DNA from: Micromonospora sp. WMMD1082
GTDB taxonomy: Bacteria; Actinomycetota; Actinomycetes; Mycobacteriales; Micromonosporaceae
NCBI RefSeq assembly: GCF_029626175.1
Contig: NZ_JARUBM010000002.1
Coordinates: 6,924,501-6,988,500, forward strand
Direction of reading: 5' to 3'
DNA: 64,000 nt
Of this stretch, positions 17,668-27,500 are shown piece by piece (position 1 is the first letter of the stretch; each line of letters starts with the position of its first letter). The translations under genes were made by a program, and so were the position numbers. The notes below the pieces were generated by a model, which saw nothing but the letters and a program-made list of their open reading frames with translations, searched no databases and had not been told where the DNA came from.

Positions 17668-18509
17668 GCACAGCCCTGCACGACCCCTCGCCCGCCCAGC
17701 GGGCCCGCGACGCGTACCGCCGCCGGCAGACCCGGCTGAGCGTGCTGATCGCCGCCGCCTCCACGGCGGCGGTCGGCACGCTGCTGGCGGTCACGGTGAC
17801 CGGGGCACCGGGCTGGGAGCGGGTACGCCAGACGTTCCTCGACCCGCAGATCGCCCGGGACGCGCTGCCTCGGGTGCTGACCGGGCTCTGGCTGAACGTA
17901 CGGCTGCTGGTCTGCTGCGCCATCGGCGCCCTGCTGCTGGGGCTGCTGATCGCGATCCTGCGGACCCTGCGCGGGCCGGTCTTCTTCCCGATCCGGGCGC
18001 TCGCGGCCGGCTACACGTACACCTTCCGCGGCCTGCCACTGATCATCGTGCTCTACCTGTACGCCTTCGGCGTGCCCGGCCTGCGGTTGCAGGGCACACC
18101 GTCGGTGCTGGTGCTGGGCGGGCTGGCGCTGGTCCTCACCTACAGCGGCTACCTGGCCGAGGTGTTCCGCGCCGGCATCGAGTCGGTGCACCCCAGCCAG
18201 CTCGCGGCGGCCCGGTCGCTGGGGCTGACCTACCGGCAGACCATGCGGCACGTGGTGCTGCCCCAGGCCGTGCGCCGGGTCGCGCCGCCGCTGCTCAACG
18301 ACGTGGTGGCGTTGCAGAAGGACGTCGGCCTGGTCTCGCTGGCCGGGCCGATCGACGCGGTACGGGCCGCGCAGCTCGCCACCGCACAGACCTTCAACTA
18401 CACGCCGTACATCGTGGCCGGCGTGCTCTTCGTCCTGCTCGCCATCCCGCTGATCGCCGTCACCGACCAGGTGACGCTGCGGGCGGCCCGACGCCAGTCC
18501 GGAGGATGA
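17664..18509 (+). CDS. Amino-acid ABC transporter permease
   Basis: 281 aa from the GTG overlapping the upstream stop. A hydrophobic N-terminal helix is followed by a HisM/GlnP-type permease domain: VLTGLWLNVRLLVCCAIGAL, YTYTFRGLPLIIVLYLY and an EAA loop around AARSLGLTYRQTMRHVVLPQ. The EAA loop docks on the ATPase. Five or six membrane helices are predicted. The single permease probably forms a homodimer. The stop overlaps an ATGA preceding the ATPase gene. Confidence 0.9.
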   Translation: MSTALHDPSPAQRARDAYRRRQTRLSVLIAAASTAAVGTLLAVTVTGAPGWERVRQTFLDPQIARDALPRVLTGLWLNVRLLVCCAIGALLLGLLIAILRTLRGPVFFPIRALAAGYTYTFRGLPLIIVLYLYAFGVPGLRLQGTPSVLVLGGLALVLTYSGYLAEVFRAGIESVHPSQLAAARSLGLTYRQTMRHVVLPQAVRRVAPPLLNDVVALQKDVGLVSLAGPIDAVRAAQLATAQTFNYTPYIVAGVLFVLLAIPLIAVTDQVTLRAARRQSGG

Positions 18510-18511
18510 CC

Positions 18512-19291
18512 ATGGACGTGCGGCCAAGCCCGGACACGGCGCCGAGCGCGGACGTGTTGCGGTGCCGGGGGCTGCGCAAGGAGTTCGGCGGGCAGGCCGT
18601 CCTCGACGGTCTCGACCTGGCCGTGGCCGAGCATCAGGTGGTGGCGCTGATCGGGGCCTCCGGATCCGGCAAGTCGACCCTGCTGCGCTGCGTGAACCTG
18701 CTGGAGGAGCTGCACGACGGGACGATCGAGCTGGACGGCGAGGAGATCTCCGCGCCGGGCGTCGACCCCGACAAGGTACGCCGCCGCATCGGCATGGTCT
18801 TCCAGTCGTACAACCTCTTTCCGCACCTGAGCGTGCTGGACAACGTCACCCTCGCCCCGCGCCGGGTGCACCGGCACTCCCGGGCCGAGGCGGAGGCCCG
18901 CGCCCGCGAACTACTGGACCGGGTGGGGCTGGGGCCGAAGGCCGACGCGTACCCGGACCGGCTCTCCGGCGGCCAGCAGCAGCGGGTGGCGATCGTCCGC
19001 GCGCTGGCCAACTCGCCCCGGCTGCTGCTGCTCGACGAGGTCACCTCGGCGCTGGACCCGGAGCTGGTCGGCGAGGTGTTGACCATGATCCGCGACCTGA
19101 AGGCCGAGGGCATGACCATGGTCCTGGCCACCCACGAGATGGGCTTCGCCCGCGACGTGGCCGACCAGGTCTGCTTCCTCGACGGCGGCCGGGTCCTCGA
19201 ATCCGGCCCGCCCGCCCAGGTCCTCGCCGAGCCGACCCACCCCCGCACCCGCCAGTTCCTGGCCCGCATCATCGAAGCCGGCCGCCTCTGA
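18512..19291 (+). CDS. Amino-acid ABC transporter ATP-binding protein
   Basis: 259 aa. ATG 18512 is chosen over ATG 18506 because GGAGG (18501-18505) lies 6 nt before it, while the first ATG touches the Shine-Dalgarno site. Walker A GASGSGKST, Q-loop region MVFQSYNLFPHLS, signature LSGGQQQRVAIVRAL, Walker B LLLLDEVTSALDPE and H-loop THEMGFA are all intact, so it should be an active GlnQ-type ATPase. Its last 23 bases overlap, tail to tail, the end of the AfsR-like gene on the other strand. Confidence 0.93.
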   Translation: MDVRPSPDTAPSADVLRCRGLRKEFGGQAVLDGLDLAVAEHQVVALIGASGSGKSTLLRCVNLLEELHDGTIELDGEEISAPGVDPDKVRRRIGMVFQSYNLFPHLSVLDNVTLAPRRVHRHSRAEAEARARELLDRVGLGPKADAYPDRLSGGQQQRVAIVRALANSPRLLLLDEVTSALDPELVGEVLTMIRDLKAEGMTMVLATHEMGFARDVADQVCFLDGGRVLESGPPAQVLAEPTHPRTRQFLARIIEAGRL

Positions 19292-22139
19292 CCGGCTGGG
19301 CGGCCAGCCGGTCACGCAGCAGTGCCACCAGTTCCGCCCAGTCGAGCAGGCTCCCCCGCGCCACCGCCGCCTGGTACGCCGGCCCGGACAACGCCTTTCG
19401 GACGGCGTTTGCGCTGCGCGGCGCGTCGATCGGGTCCATCCGCTCCGGGAAGTAGCCGATCGGGGCGCCGAGCGCCGACACCGCACCGACCAGGACGGCA
19501 CCCAGTTCCGCCTGGCCGGTACGGGCCAGCACCCCGGCCAGCGAGTGCACCAGAGCCAGCCAGCTCGCCCGGTCGTTGCCCGGATCGGTGTCCAGCGTCA
19601 ACGCCCGGAGCGTGGCCAACGCCCGCTCGGGCCGACCCTGGTCGACGCTGACCTTGCTGTCGGCCCAGCCGGCGGAGAGCACCGCCCACCAGTGGCCGCA
19701 CTCGCGGGCCAGCCGGTTCGCCTCGGTCAGCTCTCGATGCGCCCGCTCCAGGTCACCACCGGCTCGACTGATCTGGCCGCGTACGGTCAGTGCCTCGGCG
19801 CGGATGCCCGGGTGCCCGACCAGCTCGGCCAGGGCGACCGCCTGATCCGCGACGGCCACCGCACGGACCAGGTCACCACTCACCATGATCATCGACGCCA
19901 GGTAGCTGACCGCGGTCGCCCGCACGTCCCGGGCATCGACCCGCTCGGCGAGGTCGGCCGAGGTACGGAAGACGTCCGTGGCGGCGGCATGGTCCCCGAC
20001 CAGGTAGGTGACCCCGCCGATGGCGAGCAGCAGCCGGGCCCGGACCAGCAGCAGCTCCTTCTCCCGCTGCGGCTCGGCGGCGATCCGGTCGAGCAGGGCG
20101 GCCTCGGCCATCCGCCCCCAGCGGGTGCCGTCGCTGATCTGGCCGGTACGGAACCAGAACCAGGCCAGCGCGGCACAGATCCGGGCCGCGCCGAGCGCGT
20201 CCCCGGCGTCCAGGGCCGACTCCAGGCCGGCCGCGATGTTGTCCCGTTCCTGACGCAGACGCTGCATCCAGTGCGCGCCGTCGGTGGTGAGCAGCCGCTG
20301 CTCGGCGGCCTCCACCAGCCCCAGCAACCAGGCCCGGTGCCGTGACCGGGACGTGGCGCGTTCCACCCCGGAGAGCAGGCCGGCGGCGTAGTGGCGGATC
20401 GAGTCCAGCATCCGGTATCGGCGCGTGCCGCTGGTCGCGTCCACCATCACGAGTGACTTGCGCACCAGGCCGAGCAGCACCGGAAGGACCCGGGGATCCG
20501 CGCCGACCCGCTGGGCCGCGGCCAGGTCGAACCCGCCGTCGAAGACGCTGAGCTGGCGGAACAGTCGCTGCTCGGACGGGGTGAGCAGGTGGTGGCTCCA
20601 CTCGATGGTCTGCTCCAGGGTGGCGTGCCGATGGCCGCCGGATCGGCCGCTGTCGAGCAGGGCGAACCGGTCGTCGAGCTGGTTCACGATGTCCCGCAGG
20701 GACAACGCCCGGCACTGGGCGGCCGCCAGCTCGATGGCGAGCGGGAGACCGTCCAGCCCCCGGCAGAGTTCCTCGGCCACCGGGCGATCCGCCTCGGTCA
20801 GCCCGCCGCCCGGCAGCACCACCGCCATGCGGGCGGCCAGCAGGGTCACCGCGTCCTCCGGCGGCAACGACGCCAATTCCAGCAGCGCCTCTCCGGCGAT
20901 GCCCAGCGGCTGCCGGCTGGTGACGAGGACCCGCATTCCGGGCCCGGCGGCGAGCAGGGCCGCGACCGTCTCGGCGACCCCGTCCACCAGGTGCTCGGCG
21001 TTGTCCAGCACGAGCAGGGTGTGCCGCCCGGTGAGCAGCCGGGCCAGCTCGGCCAGCCCCGACGGCAGCGGCAGACCGAGGGCGTCGGCGACGGTACGCG
21101 CCACCAGTGCGTCGTCGCGTACCCCGGCCAGCTCGACCACCCAGGGCCCGTCCGGATCGGCCCGCTCGCGGAGGCACTCCATGGCCAGCCGGGTCTTGCC
21201 CACCCCACCCGGACCGACCATCGTCACCAGGCGGTGCTCGGCGAGCAGGGCGTGCAGCCGGGCCCGATCGGCGTGCCGGCCCACGAAGGAGGAGATCGCG
21301 GCGGGCAGGTTCCGGCTCGACGGCAGGGCCCGGGCGGCGGCGCCGGCGAGGGCAGGAGTACGGGAGACGGGGGCGCACAGGGACTCGTCCTGTCCCAGGA
21401 TGGCCTGCTGGACCCGGTGCAGGCCCGGCCCGGGGTCGGTGCCCAGGTCGGCCGCGAGCCGTTCCCGGGCCTGCCGCAGCACGGCCAGCGCGTCGCCCTG
21501 CCGGCCCGCCCGGTACAGGGCCACCGCCAGCAACTCCCAGCCGCGTTCCCGTAGGGGATGCTCGATGACCAGCGCCTGTAGGTCGCCGATCGCGGTGGCG
21601 AGGTCGCCGACCGCGAGCATGGCCGCCAGGCGCAACTCCCGGGCGGTTGCCTGGAGCGACTCCAGCCGGGTCACCGTCGACACGGCGAACGGCGCGTCGG
21701 GAAAGTCGGCGTACGCCGGGCCGCGCCAGAGCGTGAGCCCTTCGTCGAACCGGCGCAGGGCCGCCTCGGGATCCCCCCGATCCAGGTACCGGCCGCCCTC
21801 GGTGACCAGCCGGGTGAAGCGTTCCGCGTCCACCGTCTCGGCCGGCACCCGCAGGGCGTACCCGGGCCCCTCCCGCACCAACAGCCGGGGTGGGGTACGG
21901 GCTGCCCGTCCCGGCTCCAGCGCCCGGCGCAGGCCGGCCACGTAGCCGAAGAGGGTGGCCGTGGACGGTGGCTCGGTGTCGCTCCACACCTGTTCCAGCA
22001 GCCGTTCGGCGGAAACGGTGCTGCCGCCGACCGCGAGCAGTGCGGCGAGCACGGCCCGCTGGCGCGGACCACCGAGGTCGACCTCCCGGCCGCCGACCTC
22101 GGCGGACAGCGGACCGAGGACGCGGAACTGGACCTGCAC
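19269..22139 (-). CDS. AfsR-like regulator (BTAD, NB-ARC, TPR-type C-terminus)
   Basis: 956 aa from GTG 22139 (MQVQFRVLGPLSAEV), preceded by GGGGAG; another GTG at 22151 is possible. Winged helix (LGGPRQRAVLAALLAVGG), BTAD (FTRLVTEGGRYLDRGDPEAA) to about 250, then an NB-ARC/STAND ATPase with P-loop GPGGVGKT, Walker B LLVLDNAEHLV and TSRQPL. The rest is an alpha-helical TPR-like C-terminal half. Such regulators are ATP-dependent switches of secondary metabolism or development. It is monocistronic, and its target is not evident. The 1047-aa secreted protein gene lies upstream on the same strand but is separated from it by a strong terminator. Confidence 0.85.
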   Translation of the reverse strand: MQVQFRVLGPLSAEVGGREVDLGGPRQRAVLAALLAVGGSTVSAERLLEQVWSDTEPPSTATLFGYVAGLRRALEPGRAARTPPRLLVREGPGYALRVPAETVDAERFTRLVTEGGRYLDRGDPEAALRRFDEGLTLWRGPAYADFPDAPFAVSTVTRLESLQATARELRLAAMLAVGDLATAIGDLQALVIEHPLRERGWELLAVALYRAGRQGDALAVLRQARERLAADLGTDPGPGLHRVQQAILGQDESLCAPVSRTPALAGAAARALPSSRNLPAAISSFVGRHADRARLHALLAEHRLVTMVGPGGVGKTRLAMECLRERADPDGPWVVELAGVRDDALVARTVADALGLPLPSGLAELARLLTGRHTLLVLDNAEHLVDGVAETVAALLAAGPGMRVLVTSRQPLGIAGEALLELASLPPEDAVTLLAARMAVVLPGGGLTEADRPVAEELCRGLDGLPLAIELAAAQCRALSLRDIVNQLDDRFALLDSGRSGGHRHATLEQTIEWSHHLLTPSEQRLFRQLSVFDGGFDLAAAQRVGADPRVLPVLLGLVRKSLVMVDATSGTRRYRMLDSIRHYAAGLLSGVERATSRSRHRAWLLGLVEAAEQRLLTTDGAHWMQRLRQERDNIAAGLESALDAGDALGAARICAALAWFWFRTGQISDGTRWGRMAEAALLDRIAAEPQREKELLLVRARLLLAIGGVTYLVGDHAAATDVFRTSADLAERVDARDVRATAVSYLASMIMVSGDLVRAVAVADQAVALAELVGHPGIRAEALTVRGQISRAGGDLERAHRELTEANRLARECGHWWAVLSAGWADSKVSVDQGRPERALATLRALTLDTDPGNDRASWLALVHSLAGVLARTGQAELGAVLVGAVSALGAPIGYFPERMDPIDAPRSANAVRKALSGPAYQAAVARGSLLDWAELVALLRDRLAAQPVRGGRLR

Positions 22140-22253
22140 TGTTCTCCCCACCCGGCCGGCGCCCTGATTCTGGCGCCAGCACCCCCATAGCCGGCGATCG
22201 GATGAAGATCCGATCAGATGGTGGCGGGTTCGTGCCAGTCGCGGTCCGGAAGA

Positions 22254-22290
22254 CGACAGGTACCCGGCGGAAACCGCCGGGTACCTGTCG
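22254..22290 (-). terminator. Intrinsic-type terminator after the large secreted-protein gene
   Basis: A perfect 17-bp stem with an AAA/TTT loop: CGACAGGTACCCGGCGG (22254-22270) pairs with 22274-22290. It lies just past the stop at 22305 on the minus strand. It lacks a long U-tract, as is common in actinobacteria. It separates this gene from the AfsR-like gene. Confidence 0.75.
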
Positions 22291-22304
22291 CTCGTCCCGT
22301 GGGC

Positions 22305-25300
22305 CTACTCGGTCACGATGCGCCGTCCGGTGGCCACCGCCTGCGCCGTGCGCACGCTCTGGATCACCAGGTCGACAGCGGGCAGTCCTTCCGCGTACTC
22401 CCCCGCGGCCAGCTTCTGCGACCAGAACACCAGCCGGTTCCGCATCACGTCGGTGCGCTGGTAGGTGAGGTACTCCAGGCAGTACGCGATGGGGTCGAGG
22501 GCGGTCTGCAAGGTGCAGCCGAGTCGCCGCTCACCGGCCAGCGGCGAGGCCCCGATCTGGCCCTCCGGCCTGAGCCGACACGGAAATGCCCGGTCGGCGC
22601 AGTAGTGGGACCGCCCGTGCTCGTAGGCGTCGGTGACCATGTTCAGACCGTCCAGGTCGGACGGCGTGCGGAACAGGCCCACCAGGTTGCTGCTGATCAG
22701 CTCGTCCTGGGTGATGGCGGTGCCGAACCCCAGCTTGATGTACGCCGTCATCAGCTTGGCCTGGGTGGTCAGCTGCTTGTTCAGGACGTGCAGGGTTTCC
22801 TCCGGCTTCGTCGGGTTCGGGTTCGCCAGTTCCCGGGTGACCCGGGTGTAGTAGTCCGCGGCCTGCTGGTGGAGCCAGTTGGTCGACCGTACGCGCGCCT
22901 CCTCCGTGTGGTTCGCATAGCTGGCGGACTGCTGGAACTGCGCCTTGTAGGTGGAGTCCCACTTGGCGATGTCCTGCGACGCCTGGCGGCAGGCGCCGGG
23001 CTGGCCGTCGTCGTGGACCCGGCAGACCTCACCGAGCGGGAAGACCCGCGTCCACTCCCGTACGATCCGCCAGTTGCCGTCCCACTTCTGCCGCGCCCGG
23101 ATGGTGAACTGAAGGTCGGCCGTGGTGATCTCCCACCTGCCGGAGCGGCGGAGGTCCACGTTGGTCCAGCCCGACTCGTGGCAGAGCTGGACGGGTGAGT
23201 CCGCCCGGCCGTACTGCGCCACCCAGAGCGCCTGCGGCAGGTCGGCGTACCTGACCTGGCTGGGGCGGCTCAGGGCGGTCCCGCCCGCCGCGCAGGACGG
23301 CACGGTCGCCGGGTCGGCGGTCGGCTTCTGGCCGGCCGGCACCGCCTGGTTCGGGCCCGCGAACGGGTTGTGCCGGCCCGCACCGCGGATCTCGTCCCGG
23401 ATGGTGGCGGCCCGGTTCGCCATGTCCAGCGCGGTGAACCGGTACTGCATGATCGCGTTGCGCATCAGGTTGTTCAGGTGACCGTAGTCGCCCGACGGCA
23501 CCTTGTCCGCCCTGCTCAGATCCCGCGCCGCCGCCTGGATCTGGTCACCGGCCGCGATCAGCTCGTCGGACTGGCTGCTGCCGGTACGGGCGGCGTGCTG
23601 CGGGTTCTGCGCCAGCAACATCTGGTAACCGGTGGCCGCCAGCAGCCACGCCTCCGCGTCGACCGGGTTGTGGAACGCCTTGCTGCCCGAGGAGAGACTG
23701 TCGTCCTTGGCGTAGTTGTGCAGGTAGCCGATGGATCCGTAGGTGCCGTACGTGCCCAGCGCGAAGTCCGGGTCGGCCGCGTCGAAGGGCGCGATGAACC
23801 GGCTGTCCCGGGCCACGTCGGTCGCGTCGAACCTGAGGTCCTGGGCGGTGTCGCTGTAGTTGACACTGGCATCCTCGTACGGCAGCGGCTGCCCGGTACG
23901 GGCCTCGTACCCGACGGCGTGGTCGATGCGCCGCTTGATGTCGCTGACCGCGGCCGTCTTCTGGTTGGCGAAGATGGCGCTGCCCCACATGTCGACCCGC
24001 TCGGTCAGCCTGGCCAGCCGCTCGTTGATCTGGATCAGCTGGGCGTTGGTGGCGTTCTGCAACTCGATCACGACACCGAACTGGTCCAGCATGTCCGTGT
24101 AGATCGCACTCAGCCCGCGCTCGATCCGGTCGAAGCGGTCGTTCATGGTGTGCCGCAGATCCGCCACGTCCTGACGCAGCGCACGCAGTTGGTCGAGGAT
24201 CTGCGCCTCCGGGCTGGGGCCACCGGCGAAGACCGGCAACAGGGCCGAGATGGCACCGAGCACGTTGCCGGTGAGGGCCAGGGTGCTCATCGAGGTCAGT
24301 GCCGCGCCGAGGTTGAGCCCCGCGACGGTCGGCAGGTACTGGTTGATGGCCGTGGCGATCTGGGTGGCCGCGCGGCCGACTCCGGCGATCGTGCGTCCGG
24401 CCCGTTCGTCGACGAAGCCGGCGAGCAGGGCGAGCACGTCCACCGCGCTGGCCGCCCCGTTGATCCACTGCTGCGCGTCGCCGGCCCGTTGTACCGCGGC
24501 CCGGTGCTCCTGGGTGGTGGGCTTCGGGCCGTCGTTCGCCAGCGGGAATCGTTCCACCAGCGCGCGCAGCACCTCGTTGTATCCGTCGACGCGACCACCG
24601 ATCGCGCCCAGCAGGTCGTTGAGCTGCGCCAACGTGTCGGCCAGCCACAACTGGTTGTTCTGCTGGTGGTCCAGGATCGCGGTGACGTTCAGCCAGGTGG
24701 CCAGGAACGGGTCGGCCGCCAGGCTGTCGAGGGAGGCGGCAGCGTCCACGTTGTACTGCACGCCGAAGGTGGCGTTCCACGCCTCGCGAAAGGCGTTGTC
24801 GGCAACCGCGAGATTCGCCACCCCCTGCCAGATCCAGTTCTGCACCTCGTACGCCTGCTGGAACCAGGAGTGCTGGAACTGCGCGGCGGTGATCTGGTCC
24901 ACCATCGAGCCGTAGTTGCGCAGCTGGGTGCCGACGGTCGACTCCATCAGCTCCTTCATGATCGGCGAGGCGACCGCTCCGCCGGGTGCCATCGCGCTCA
25001 GCTCCAGCAGCTTGAGCACGAACTGGTACGCCGGACGCTCCAGGTCGTCCGCGGTCAGCTTGCTGTTGTACCAGTTCCGCATCGTGACGGAGTGTTCGAG
25101 GAGCTGCTGCCGGGTGGCCTGCGGATGCAGCTGCCGGTAGCCGATCAGCTCCGCGCTGAGCATCAGGTCCTTGAAGCCGTCCGAGCCGTTGAGCCGGGCC
25201 CGCATGTGCATGGTGAACAGGGCTCGACGCAGGTTCGCCTCGTCGACCGAGACCGGGCTGGTGCTGGCGGCGGCGGGCGGCGCGACGGCGACGCTGCCCG

Positions 25301-25448
25301 CCATCATGCCCACCACCGCCACCAGCGCGGTCAGGGTCCGCAGGGCATGGGCACGCCAGCCCCGGCCCCTGTCCCTGGGCGTTGGGCAGACCGGCAGGTC
25401 TGTCCTGGTCACCACCGCGCCACCGGTGGCTCTCATTCGGCTTTGCAC
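22305..25448 (-). CDS. Large secreted protein of unknown function with a central coiled coil
   Basis: 1047 aa from GTG 25448, which has GGGGA 6 nt upstream. A basic n-region, hydrophobic core (LTALVAVVGMMAGSVAVA) and PAAAS cleavage site make a signal peptide. Residues of about 80-390 are helix-rich. A hydrophobic stretch (LGAALTSMSTLALTGNVLGA, then ISALLPVFAGG) leads into a heptad-like coiled coil (LRALRQDVADLRHTMNDRFD, then LSAIYTDMLDQFG and AQLIQINERLARLTERVD). All eight cysteines of the mature protein lie in the C-terminal third, suggesting disulfides. A long helical protein with a hydrophobic hairpin next to a coiled coil could be pore- or surface-associated, but no family was recognised. 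Confidence 0.8.
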   Translation of the reverse strand: MQSRMRATGGAVVTRTDLPVCPTPRDRGRGWRAHALRTLTALVAVVGMMAGSVAVAPPAAASTSPVSVDEANLRRALFTMHMRARLNGSDGFKDLMLSAELIGYRQLHPQATRQQLLEHSVTMRNWYNSKLTADDLERPAYQFVLKLLELSAMAPGGAVASPIMKELMESTVGTQLRNYGSMVDQITAAQFQHSWFQQAYEVQNWIWQGVANLAVADNAFREAWNATFGVQYNVDAAASLDSLAADPFLATWLNVTAILDHQQNNQLWLADTLAQLNDLLGAIGGRVDGYNEVLRALVERFPLANDGPKPTTQEHRAAVQRAGDAQQWINGAASAVDVLALLAGFVDERAGRTIAGVGRAATQIATAINQYLPTVAGLNLGAALTSMSTLALTGNVLGAISALLPVFAGGPSPEAQILDQLRALRQDVADLRHTMNDRFDRIERGLSAIYTDMLDQFGVVIELQNATNAQLIQINERLARLTERVDMWGSAIFANQKTAAVSDIKRRIDHAVGYEARTGQPLPYEDASVNYSDTAQDLRFDATDVARDSRFIAPFDAADPDFALGTYGTYGSIGYLHNYAKDDSLSSGSKAFHNPVDAEAWLLAATGYQMLLAQNPQHAARTGSSQSDELIAAGDQIQAAARDLSRADKVPSGDYGHLNNLMRNAIMQYRFTALDMANRAATIRDEIRGAGRHNPFAGPNQAVPAGQKPTADPATVPSCAAGGTALSRPSQVRYADLPQALWVAQYGRADSPVQLCHESGWTNVDLRRSGRWEITTADLQFTIRARQKWDGNWRIVREWTRVFPLGEVCRVHDDGQPGACRQASQDIAKWDSTYKAQFQQSASYANHTEEARVRSTNWLHQQAADYYTRVTRELANPNPTKPEETLHVLNKQLTTQAKLMTAYIKLGFGTAITQDELISSNLVGLFRTPSDLDGLNMVTDAYEHGRSHYCADRAFPCRLRPEGQIGASPLAGERRLGCTLQTALDPIAYCLEYLTYQRTDVMRNRLVFWSQKLAAGEYAEGLPAVDLVIQSVRTAQAVATGRRIVTE

Positions 25449-25610
25449 GTTCAATCCCCAATCTTTCCTGGCCGTACGGCCCTCGCCAGAGGCTGCCGTG
25501 GGCCGTTGGGAAAGCACTGGGAACCGGCGGGGAACGAGTTCAGTCGAGTCCACGAGGGGCGGTCTCAGGAGTCAGTCCCCGAGTTCCGGTGGGACGGGTC
25601 GGCAGCGCCG

Positions 25611-26255
25611 TCAGAGCAGCAGGTACGCGGTCAGCCGGTCGGCGAGTTGCTTCGGGTGGCTGAGCCCCACCGCGTGGCCGCCGTCGATCTCGTCCGGAGT
25701 GACGCCCAGGCGGTCGGCAGCCACCCTGCGCTGGAAGTCCGCCGGGAAGAACCGGTCCTCGCGGGCGATGAGCACCGTCGTCGGCACCTCCGGCCAGGCG
25801 TCCAGGGGCCACGGCTCGTTCCACTCCGCGCTGACCTGCTCCCGGCCGTGCGAGGCGGCCTCCGCGACGATCTCGGCCGGCACGCCGTTGTAGAACTGCT
25901 GCTCCTCGCTGAGCCCCGCCACGCCGCGGTAACCGGTGTTGTCCCACCAGTCCCCGGGCCGCTCACCGGGCTCGGGGACCATCGGAGTGAGCAGGACGAT
26001 CAGCCGCACCGGCAACCGGTCGGCAACCAGCGGCGCGGTGAACGCACCGTACGAGTGCCCGACGACCACCAGGTCGCGCCGGTCACCGATCGCGTCGACG
26101 ACCGTCTCGCAGAACTCGGCGAACCCCGCCGAGCTGTCCTCGATCGGCAACTCCGGCACGACCACGTCATGGCCGCGATCGGCCAGCTCGGGGACCAGCC
26201 GATGCCAGTCCCAGGCGCTGCCCCCGCCGCCGTGGATCAGAACGAAACTCGCCAC
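25611..26255 (-). CDS. Alpha/beta-fold hydrolase
   Basis: 214 aa from GTG 26255 (ASFVLIHGGGGSAWDWHRLV); a GTG five codons upstream is also possible, and no clear Shine-Dalgarno decides. The oxyanion region is HGGGGSAWDW, the nucleophile elbow is GHSYGAF (Ser), an acid lies near AREDRFFP and the catalytic His is in GGHAVGLSHP. This is the small esterase/salicylate-esterase-like group. The substrate is unknown. It is about 160 bp upstream of the secreted-protein gene on the same strand. Confidence 0.82.
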   Translation of the reverse strand: MASFVLIHGGGGSAWDWHRLVPELADRGHDVVVPELPIEDSSAGFAEFCETVVDAIGDRRDLVVVGHSYGAFTAPLVADRLPVRLIVLLTPMVPEPGERPGDWWDNTGYRGVAGLSEEQQFYNGVPAEIVAEAASHGREQVSAEWNEPWPLDAWPEVPTTVLIAREDRFFPADFQRRVAADRLGVTPDEIDGGHAVGLSHPKQLADRLTAYLLL

Positions 26256-26335
26256 GCCCCGAAGCCTCACATAGGGGTACGACAACAGCCACCGGGGCAC
26301 CGAATGCGGGGTCGCGCGATCCGCCGCGACCGCCA

Positions 26336-26980
26336 CTACCCGTGGCGCAGCACTGAGGCGATGCCGCCGCGGAGGTGCTCCCGCAGCGCCGGATCGGCGT
26401 ACGCCTCCGCGGCGTGGCCGAGTGACGTGTAGAAGCAGCGGACATTGTCGTGCACGTGCGACCAGGCGACGGGATGGTCGGCGCCCATCGTCCCGCCCCG
26501 GTAGGACGACTCGTCGACCTGGAGCAGCACCCGGACGTGGGCGCGCGGGTTGGCGTCGAAGTCGTACCACTCGTCGACGTGATCCCACACCTCGCCGAGG
26601 TGGGCGCTGGCCGGGTGGTCGGGGTCCGTGACCAGGATGCGCCCCGGCTGTAGCGGCGGGTGGCCGGCGAACCCGGCTCCGATCAGCCCGCGGAAGAAGG
26701 GCCAGCCGGTCTCGGTGTTCGCGGCGCTGTGCACGCCGACGAAGCCGGCACCGTCCGACAGCCGCCGCCGCAGGCCGGCACGCTGCCGATCGTCGAGGAC
26801 CTCGCCGGTGGTGCTGAGGAACACGATGCCGTCCACATCGGACAGATCTGCGGTGAAGACCCGGGCGTCCTCCGTGGCGGAGACGGCGAAGCCCAGGTCG
26901 GAGATCGCGGCGATCGCGGCGGGAATGCTGTCGTGCCGATATCCGGCGGTCTTGCTGAAGACCAGGAGGGACTCGGTCAT
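26336..26980 (-). CDS. ThuA-like domain protein
   Basis: 214 aa (MTESLLVFSKTAGYRHDSIP). It has the glutamine-amidotransferase-like ThuA fold: VFTADLSDVDGIVFLSTTGE, GFVGVHSAANTE, DEWYDFDANPRAHVRVLLQ and the HPVAW plus FYTSLGH motifs. Family members act in sugar metabolism in other bacteria (trehalose use in rhizobia), but the reaction is not defined here. It starts 14 nt after the ribH stop and may be cotranscribed with the riboflavin genes, though no functional link is known. Confidence 0.82.
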   Translation of the reverse strand: MTESLLVFSKTAGYRHDSIPAAIAAISDLGFAVSATEDARVFTADLSDVDGIVFLSTTGEVLDDRQRAGLRRRLSDGAGFVGVHSAANTETGWPFFRGLIGAGFAGHPPLQPGRILVTDPDHPASAHLGEVWDHVDEWYDFDANPRAHVRVLLQVDESSYRGGTMGADHPVAWSHVHDNVRCFYTSLGHAAEAYADPALREHLRGGIASVLRHG

Positions 26981-26994
26981 GGGTCAGCTCAGGC

Positions 26995-27495
26995 TCAGGC
27001 GCCGAAGCCGACCCGCTGGTTGCCCGACATGGCGACCTCGCGGATGGCCAGGGCGGCGTCGAGGGCGGCCACGGTGGCCGACCAGCCCTTGTCCTCGGCG
27101 GAGTCGGGCAGCCCGGCGCGGTCGCGGGCCTGCTCGATGGTGTCCACGGTGAGCACCCCGTGGGCCACCGGCTTTCCCTCGTCCAGGGCGATGCGGGTCA
27201 GCCCGTCGGTGACCGACCGGCAGACGTAGTCGAAGTGGGCGGTGGCGCCGCGCACCACGACGCCGAGGGCGACCACCACGTCGCAGCGCCGGGCCAGGGC
27301 CTGGGCCACCACGGGCAGCTCCACCGAGCCGGCCACCCGGGCCACCACGGCACGCGCGCCGCACGCCTGCGCGGCGGCCACCGCCCGGTCGAGCATGTGG
27401 TCGGTCAGCTCACCGTGCCACCGCGCGGCGACCACGCCCACGGTCAGCCCGGCCGCGTCGACCGGGGTCGTTCCCGGCTCACCGAAACCCGCCAT
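26995..27495 (-). CDS. ribH: 6,7-dimethyl-8-ribityllumazine synthase
   Basis: 166 aa. It condenses the ribityl-aminouracil intermediate with 3,4-dihydroxy-2-butanone 4-phosphate to make lumazine. Motifs: [17 protein letters not shown], then [34 protein letters not shown] and [15 protein letters not shown]. It typically forms 60-mer or pentamer shells. It is the last biosynthetic gene of ribD-ribE-ribBA-ribH, 5 nt after ribBA. Confidence 0.96.
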   Translation of the reverse strand: MAGFGEPGTTPVDAAGLTVGVVAARWHGELTDHMLDRAVAAAQACGARAVVARVAGSVELPVVAQALARRCDVVVALGVVVRGATAHFDYVCRSVTDGLTRIALDEGKPVAHGVLTVDTIEQARDRAGLPDSAEDKGWSATVAALDAALAIREVAMSGNQRVGFGA

Positions 27496-27500
27496 CGCTC

